DNA of 64,000 nucleotides from Cristatella mucedo (lineage: Eukaryota > Bryozoa > Phylactolaemata > Cristatellidae): contig WPIO01000065.1 in assembly GCA_009760855.2 (NCBI GenBank), positions 324,001-388,000 of the forward strand, written 5' to 3'. The translations under genes were made by a program, and so were the position numbers. The notes below the pieces were generated by a model that ran no database searches, was not told the DNA's origin, and worked only from the letters and a program-made list of their open reading frames with translations. Shown piece after piece: positions 57,676-64,000 of the stretch (the first letter of the stretch is position 1; each line of letters starts with the position of its first letter).

Positions 57676-58018
57676 AGCTGTATTAGCTACCTAGTACATA
57701 AGGCGAGGGGCACCATTAGTAGTTTGTCCAAGGCGCCGAAAGTTCTCACTACGCCTCTTTATAAAAAAAACTACGTGGTGCCTATGGTTTTGGGATTTAT
57801 AAAAACGGCGTTTTTAAGCGCTCACAACGTCAAATTATTTTCTGCCTCTTATGCGCTCTCCTGTGTCTGCTCCATCGCTATGAGTGCAAGGGGTGGTCTC
57901 CCTAATCGACAGCAGAGGGCCGGCTTTGTCCGGCTCGTTTTGAGGCTTCGTTCAAGATGCCTATAAGGTCACCGTTCGACAGTGCCACGAAAGGCTACTG
58001 CAGGCTTTGTATGAAAAA

Positions 58019-58178
58019 ACTATTCGTGTGTATAGCATTCTAAGAGCTTAATCTCTCTATTCAGGGGCTTCCCGTCACGTATGCCTCGGGGCACGAGCCC
58101 TCGACCTCGGCCATCAAATACATTCACCTTGATCTTGGGCTCGGCGAGCACCTCAACCGCTGGGCCAAACCAATGGGA
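58019..58178 (-). repeat. tRNA-derived SINE, type A, full length
   Basis: Tail 'agcttaatctctctattcag', reverse B box 'cacgagccctcgacctcgg', and reverse A box 'cctcaaccgctgggccaaac'. Sequence 58180-58860 beyond it has no recognised feature. Confidence 0.8.
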
Positions 58179-58871
58179 AGTGGTACAGACTTTTAAAATC
58201 AGCGATCGAGCGGTGAGCTACAGTGTTAGAAAGCTTGTAACGAACCTGGGTAAGGCTAGTAGACCATGCTGAGGTCGGCCAAGAAAGACGATCCGGCGGG
58301 ATGACTTTCCCCTGAAGGTGCTGGCTCCTCGGCGACAAAAGGTATCGTTCCAGGATGTGTCAGTCAGTGGGGACCTGTACCGATGCGGTCCTAAGCATAG
58401 CGGCAGTGCGCTGGAGGCTTTCTGGGCATGCATGGCATAGTAAGAAGGATCGTTGAACCTGAAGTGGCTTTCGCTTACCGAGCGACGTATATAGCAATGA
58501 AGAGATCGTCTCCGATAGGGCCGGGACCATGGCCACTATATTGTAGACGAATGGAGTTGAGCTTTATGGACCGACGAGTCAAAATTCAGCTTTCCTCTAA
58601 AAGCAAACGAAGATCGTCCGTAAGTTGTTGAAATGATCAGATTTACCATCCCGACTGGCTCCACCCTACGCTGAAACTCGATGTCGGAAGTATCGTGGTT
58701 GAAGTTGTTTGTGCTCGTCTAGTATCAGAATTCTGCACCGTATTGATGGACTTATGGACCGGCATTGTACATTGATCTCGTAAAAGGCTAGGATTCCAAG
58801 CAATTAAGCTTTTTTAGGGGACGATTACATTTGCAGCAGGGCAATGATCCGGAGCACACAGCAAAGCTTAT

Positions 58872-58875
<4 letters not shown>

Positions 58876-58966
<91 letters not shown>
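58876..58966. repeat. (CT)n microsatellite, about 90 bp
   Basis: Pure CT run. Confidence 0.99.
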
Positions 58967-58968
<2 letters not shown>

Positions 58969-59039
58969 CTTACGTAATCGAAAAGCGCAATCCAGGCTTT
59001 CGACCAGTGCATCAATTTTTCCCCGTGATTTAGATTGAT

Positions 59040-59520
59040 CGATTTCGATTATGTGCAGACGACACACAGCTGTACCTACGCTCTCATGTCACACCTTCCA
59101 GCGCGTCAAACTCTCTCAGCTCCGTTACTGTGCCCATTGTTGACATCCGTACTTGGATGGCAGAAATTAAAAAAAAAATACTTAGACGATAAATCCAACT
59201 TACTACTTATTGGCAAACCAAATGTGACTCAGGAATAGGAAAGCTGAACGCTCTAAACGGGCCCTGCTAGTATACCTCCCGTAGCACGTGTAAAAAATCT
59301 AGTTGTACTGTTCCAGAGTGACCTTTCATGAGATAATTACACTAGTTCCAGTGCGAAGTCCGTCTATTTTCAACTTCGAGACACTACTAAGATTTGGGTC
59401 TGCTCGGACAGGGATACCACATCCAAACTGGTCCATGGATTTATGATATCCCGTCTTGGCTTCCGTAACTCACGATTCAGGGCCTAGGGCCTCTGCAATT
59501 AGGCGCCTACAGTTGCTTCC
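59040..59520 (+). repeat. L2-like LINE internal fragment, old
   Basis: Begins at a damaged YADD box ([10 protein letters not shown]) and runs into the post-RT region with frameshifts; 3' end missing. Confidence 0.85.
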
Positions 59521-59807
59521 AAAACTTCTTGAATGGTGTCCTGCAGGTGTACTGCTTGAATATGTTGGGCGGAAAGCAATTTGTAGACATATTTTGCCTC
59601 CGCTGCTTACACTTAAGAAATTACAGGGGTAAATAAGTGAATGCACGTGCTGTAAAGATCTTTGTGGTATAGAAACCCGTCATGGCTAATAATAACGAAG
59701 TGTCTGAAGAAGCAAATTACATAGAATCTAGAATTTTAAATTAGAAACAAGTAGTAGTGGCTTATTCTATTGTAATTGTGGTTTAAATAGTTGTAAATGT
59801 AATCGTA

Positions 59808-59960
59808 TGATTCATGAGTATAGCGCTCTAAGAAAGCGTAATCCATGTTCAGGTGCTTCACATATGTATCGGGCCTTGAGCCCACGACCTTGGTCATCAA
59901 ATACGTTCCGCTTGACTTCGGTCGTTAAAGGCGGGCACCTTTAATCACTTGGCCAAAGAA
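59808..59960 (-). repeat. tRNA-derived SINE, type A
   Basis: Tail 'atagcgctctaagaaagcgt', reverse B box 'cttgagcccacgacctt', reverse A box region to 59960. Confidence 0.78.
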
Positions 59961-60294
59961 AAATTGGGATTATCGATAACCATTTAGTCAGTGCGTACAA
60001 AAAATTAGGACCTGTCAATGAAATCACAGTGTCTCTGAGCACTATCTCTTACAGAATTTTCGCAAACATCGATTTCAATAGAAATTTATTTGTGTAAGTC
60101 ATCGCTGACTCAAATCATTCTGCCAGCAACCAGTCCTATTTTGCAATCAAATTCCTGACAGCATATAGCAAATCAAGGTCAAAGAGGCATATTAAATTGA
60201 AGTCACAGCTTTCCGGATAGCCATCAAAAGGTTCTCGCTTTTTAGGAACAAGTGAGGTCTAAGAAAAGATCTGAGAAAAATTAGCAGGGCACGT

Positions 60295-60715
60295 ATTAAA
60301 ACATGCAAGTAATTAGACGATATCTAACCCGAAAGTAAAGCAAAAGGAACATGGCTACAAATACAAATTTCACAATCTGTATTATGTTTGACTTGTGCAC
60401 CAACTTTTTGAATCTTGGTACATTGAGAAACATGTTTGCAGCTTGTTGAGGTCAGTGCTTGCGGCTTTTAAACAGCTTCATTCACAGTGTAGCTGTGCAC
60501 CTTAAAAATTCCACAGCTCAGTCAATAATTGATGGATTAATGTGAAACTTTAAATGCGAGTTCAGCTTGGCTTGTGCACCGCTGCCTGCGGCAGCTCATT
60601 AGTGATATCGATGGGATAATTTCGCTTTACAGTACACATGTCAGTGATAGCAGATAACAAAAATCAAGTATGTTTCATTACATGTATAGCACCGGAGATC
60701 CAGCAACAGCAGTTT
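60295..60715. repeat. Three-copy repeat, copy 3
   Basis: Nearly collinear with 55475-55890 with scattered substitutions, up to 'gtatgtttcattacat'. Confidence 0.85.
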
Positions 60716-60874
60716 AATTACATGGGCAGGAGTAGAATAACTGCTTAAAAATTATTTCAAGCAAGCTCAAAAAAGAAAGCTGATCGCGCTTGCATAGTTC
60801 TTCTTATACGTTGCCTTCTAGATAAAAGCTGCTGGCTGGAATAAAAAGGGCTGGCAGTGAAAACATTTTAGAAA

Positions 60875-60880
60875 TTTATT
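60875..60880 (-). terminator. Poly(A) signal of the Ser-rich gene
   Basis: Minus-strand AATAAA, about 30 bp after the TAG stop at 60911-60909. Confidence 0.6.
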
Positions 60881-60908
60881 ATGGACCGTTGCTATTAGGC
60901 TAGAGCCA

Positions 60909-63900
60909 CTACAATTGCATCGACGGAAGAGCAGGAGGTTGAGGGTCAGGGTCACACTTGAGCATTTCGATCGAACGGCATTCATTCAATATTGAAGAGT
61001 ATCCGCCTTCTTTCACAGCAATAGCGCTAAAAGGTCCAAGATGCATTTTGCTAGGAAACCGATGGATGTTCTTTTTACAGGTAACCTCTCGCCGATTGAT
61101 TCTAAATGACTCTTTTTCCAGATCTTCGAAGCAATAATTGTCTTTGCAATGAGCCTTTAGCAAAAAAGCCCGCCTTTTGAGTTTCTATGCACAGGATCCT
61201 GTTTACTGCTTACGCCGTTCAGCCAGAGTACCGCCAGTCTATTTATGTTTGCATTCTCAACGTCACCAGCTAGTCTTAATGCACTGAATGACTAGTCTTG
61301 ATCAAATTAAATTAATGTAAGTGGCAGCTTCATAGAAAGGCTTTTTCTTCGTGCCAAAAGTTCCGCATCGCGCTTATTGCCAATCGGGTGGTTGATAAAT
61401 GTCAACTGAAATAAAACGAAAAGGAGGTGCAGTTTTCGGCTAGTGGGGGTGCTGTCTGCGCCACTGTAATTTTTCAAGACTTAGGCAGCTGAACTTAACC
61501 GTAGCGTAATACTCACGATTGTTCCGGAAATCCGATGCCTTTCACTAGCGATAAGTTCCCGGAGGAAAAGCTCGTTGACCTCGATGACGGAGTGACGGTC
61601 GTCGAAGGTGAGGCAAACTGCTTCGGTCAGCCGGGGGGCCACTCCGTACAGGGAGCTGCGGCAGCGGCTCGGCGCGCATTCCGGTTCTCTTGTCTCGAAC
61701 GTATTCAATGGAGAACGAGCAGTTGGATAACCAGTTAACGTCCGTCGGCGAGGTGCTGTCGAGCGTTGCTGAAGAGGACGTGTGCATGTGGTGAGCAGTG
61801 GGCAATTTCTGTTGACCTGACGAAGAGGCGGCACTCGGTACAAGCGGCGGCACGGATGCTCCCACATGTCTACCTGTCCCCTGGGCCGACGACAGGGGCT
61901 CCGACTGCTGTGCAGACCGCTCCTCGCCTCGCTGGCGAGCTCTGGCCGCCTCTGGCTGCGGAAGCCTTCCGACTATTAATGGCAGCGATACATCTACATT
62001 GGATGGTGCCGGCCGGGCCGCTAGAAATTGGGCACTTGGACAGTGCCCCGGCATTGGTTCTAGTGATTCAGCAATAGCAACATTCTTCGCACGCACCAAC
62101 GAAGATTTAATCTGCATGCGGCAGATTCCGGTCTCTGTCTCGGCGACATTGGCGACATCGGCGTCGCATATCGAGCTCCCAAACTTAGGGTGAAGAAGAC
62201 TTTGATTAACAGTTTTCCGAACTGTCTGCCTAGTACAACATTTGAGTCCAGCACTCAAGTCTAAAGAGCCCGGTGCGTCATCGTCGTATCCGTATCGCTT
62301 AGCGGCTGCCTGCGCTTTTGTTCTGTGGCGGAGGATGCGAGTTTGATCGACGTCTCTCGATTCTGCCGACTGAGCCGGAAGTTCGGGTTCTATCTCATCA
62401 TCCCTTTCCGGGGTGCTCGAAGGAGCCCGATTTTTAGAGCTTGCTGTAGGCTTCAGCGAGTTTCGAGCTTCGTCCTTTACGTTGCAGATACTGGCAGTGC
62501 AACCGTCTGCGCAGCTGTATCGGTGTCTTGACATCCAGCGTAGCATCTCTCTGTCGTGCTCCACGCGCTGCTCCAGGTAGTTGACGACTTTATCCTCGAA
62601 CGCGTGACACAGATGATGCGAGTGCTCGCACGGAACTGGCAAGGCCTGGGAGGCAGAAATTCGCTGGGCTTTACCTTCGATTGCCGTCCGGAGGTCCTCG
62701 GTAGGATTACTATGGCTCAGACAGTAGTGAGCAGCCGTAGCTGGGCGGTCCTTTCGACGATGAGCCGGGTCGTCGCCGCCACTCCGTCTCTGGCTCCCCG
62801 CCTCTCGCGCTCGCGGCTGACCCGTGCTCGCTGCTGCTGCTGCTGCTTGGATCGAAGGGCTCGAACAAAGAGCTCGCGCTTTGTCAACCGAGATCGCAGC
62901 CGGAGCAGCTGAAGCCTCTGTGGTCGCCTGGTCGCCTGCGGGCACCACGGGCTGCCAGGTAGCAGCAGGTCTCTGCAGTTGCGAAGCAGACGGTGATGAT
63001 GTGGCAGCGTCGGTGTTCGAAACGATCGTCTGGCCAGCTTCCCGTCGGCTACCGGCAATCGTGCATGTGCGATGGCCCGATGTCGCACGGCAAGCGAGCA
63101 TCTCTGGTGTGGCTACTCGATCAAAGGGTGCTGCTGTCAATCTGGTACCATTGTCGCTTTCGCGAACCAGACCCTCGCTTTGTGGGCATCCGACCGTTTC
63201 CTTTTCGGTCTCCAACTGATTTGCTGGTGAGTGCGAGGACCTCTGTTTATCAGCACACAAATTCTCATTAAGTGCTGCTAAGATATCAGCTTTGATCGAT
63301 GCCAATGGCAGTGACGCTACGAGAGCAACTGTAGGGGGTCCATACGACTTTGAATCCGTCACCGGCACCTGGGTGTTGGACCGACGGTTGGCATCATTTC
63401 GGGAATGGTTTTCTTTCAGCAGCCTTTCGTTTTTATTAGCACTCACAGTGCTGGATATAGGAGGTGAGTTCGTTCTATGCGGTGGCTCTACATTCACCTT
63501 CGATTCACTATGTTGATTTGAATCCAAGCTCAACTGAATCTTCCGATCCGCACCATGTTTTTGCATGTGCTCGTGCCTCTCGCGTGATGAAGATCTTTGG
63601 GAATTCGACCTCACGGCGTCCGAAGTTTTAGTACTCATTGGTACTGGCACATTGACACCCTCTTGGGAGTTGACCTCTCCAGGGTTAACACTGAGAGCAT
63701 CTACGCTCGGCTCACACATAGGGCGGTATGATGCATAACCTTGACTCGACGTAAATCTCACTGCTGCCGCCGAGGAGCTAATGGGAGCAGACGTCCAAAG
63801 CTTCGATTCGTTCGATCTGATTGGGCCAATGCTGACGGACGTAGTAACTGCCAAAGCTGACGACGACTTTGATTCATAGCTACCGACCGTGTTGAACGGA

Positions 63901-64000
63901 TCCCTATTAAAGTCGTCCTCATGTAAATTCATCCGAGTTTCGTCTTTGGCAGAAGAAGCAGCTGAGTAACTCATGCTATCCTCACGAAAGTTGCATCCTA
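60909..64000 (-). CDS. Large Ser-rich protein of unknown family, 3' part, two exons visible
   Basis: I do not recognise this family. A long exon runs from the window edge (possible ATG at 63974, but the frame is open to 64000) to a GTGAGT donor at 61516-61511. A last exon 61154-60909 follows after an acceptor (ctaaag) and stops at TAG. The first ~430 residues are Ser/Thr/Ala-rich and probably disordered. A helical patch (HAFEDKVVNYLEQRVEHDRE, about residue 460) is followed by a Cys-rich spot (CADGCTASIC). Near the end, SFSIEYVRDKRTGM in one frame is followed by RLTEAVCLTFDDRHSVIEVN in the next (+1) frame. The switch lies at a run of six C (minus strand, about 61638-61633), so either the assembly has an indel or the gene is broken. 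The last exon reads AHCKDNYCFEDLEKES to KCDPDPQPPALPSMQL. Joining of the two exons is in phase but inferred. Confidence 0.6.

Larger units (their letters stand above)
55925..57759 (+). mobile_element. hAT DNA transposon (ZMYM-type), internally deleted
   Basis: The left end 'cagaggcgtagcaagg' and right end 'ctcactacgcctctt' are inverted copies sharing AGAGGCGTAG, the terminus of 'CAGRGGCGTAGC' hAT elements. Both ends also carry an inverted GGCGCC nearby. No clean 8-bp target duplication remains (tatttagc versus tataaaaa). Inside are remnants of the transposase, a GC-rich block (56130-56350) and the last bases of an L2 tail (57362-57402). Intact relatives are larger, so much of the element is lost. 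Confidence 0.85.

Noticed and set aside
61766-63271. Several ORFs of 60-130 aa on the plus strand opposite the Ser-rich gene
   Set aside because: Antisense shadows of a GC-rich coding exon; no splice or family support.

Overview
This is an animal nuclear genome window. Three protein families can be recognised, and they are split into short exons by GT-AG introns. Coding sequence is sparse. The rest is packed with L2- and CR1-like LINE fragments, tRNA-derived SINEs, hAT DNA transposons and long microsatellites (CT, GT, AT, TGCG). The divergent sequence of the Caf1/CNOT7 protein suggests an invertebrate. I cannot name the phylum; a lophotrochozoan or flatworm would fit but is not shown.

Layout. 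(1) 1-3060: an L2 fragment on the minus strand, then SINEs. This should be the first intron of a JIP3/JIP4 (sunday driver) gene whose first coding exon is 3125-3439 on the minus strand. (2) 3440-3595: a short CpG-rich spacer shared head to head with the next gene. (3) 3596-31390 (+): an 18-exon gene for an AtuA / DUF1446 family protein. All 18 exons join in phase into 639 codons, and the first exon looks like a mitochondrial presequence. Its introns hold most of the repeats, including an L2 LINE with an intact reverse transcriptase ORF (18251-20233), a palindromic foldback element and a decayed BED-type hAT transposase. (4) 31391-43460: repeats and anonymous DNA. (5) 43462-43755: an isolated exon-like ORF I cannot assign. 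(6) 43760-49340: repeats, including a CR1 copy hit by a hAT MITE and a SINE. (7) 49351-53662 (+): a complete six-exon CNOT7/8 (Caf1/Pop2) deadenylase gene. (8) 53663-60870: a three-copy repeat whose first copy lies in the CNOT7 3' flank, a second hAT element with recognisable inverted termini, and more LINE/SINE DNA. (9) 60909-64000 (-): the 3' end of a gene for a large Ser-rich protein of unknown family, running off the window.

The recognised genes are unrelated in function: JIP is a kinesin/dynein adaptor and JNK scaffold, AtuA-like is a putative mitochondrial carbon-metabolism protein, and CNOT7 is an mRNA deadenylase. Only JIP and AtuA are physically linked, through their apparent shared promoter. 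No rRNA, tRNA gene, CRISPR array or bacterial operon structure was seen. The best candidates for something undescribed are the animal AtuA gene with its bidirectional promoter, the SINEs that carry the 3' hairpin of the resident L2 LINE, the foldback element beside the hAT gene, the three-copy repeat, and the unknown Ser-rich gene with a one-base frame break in a homopolymer.
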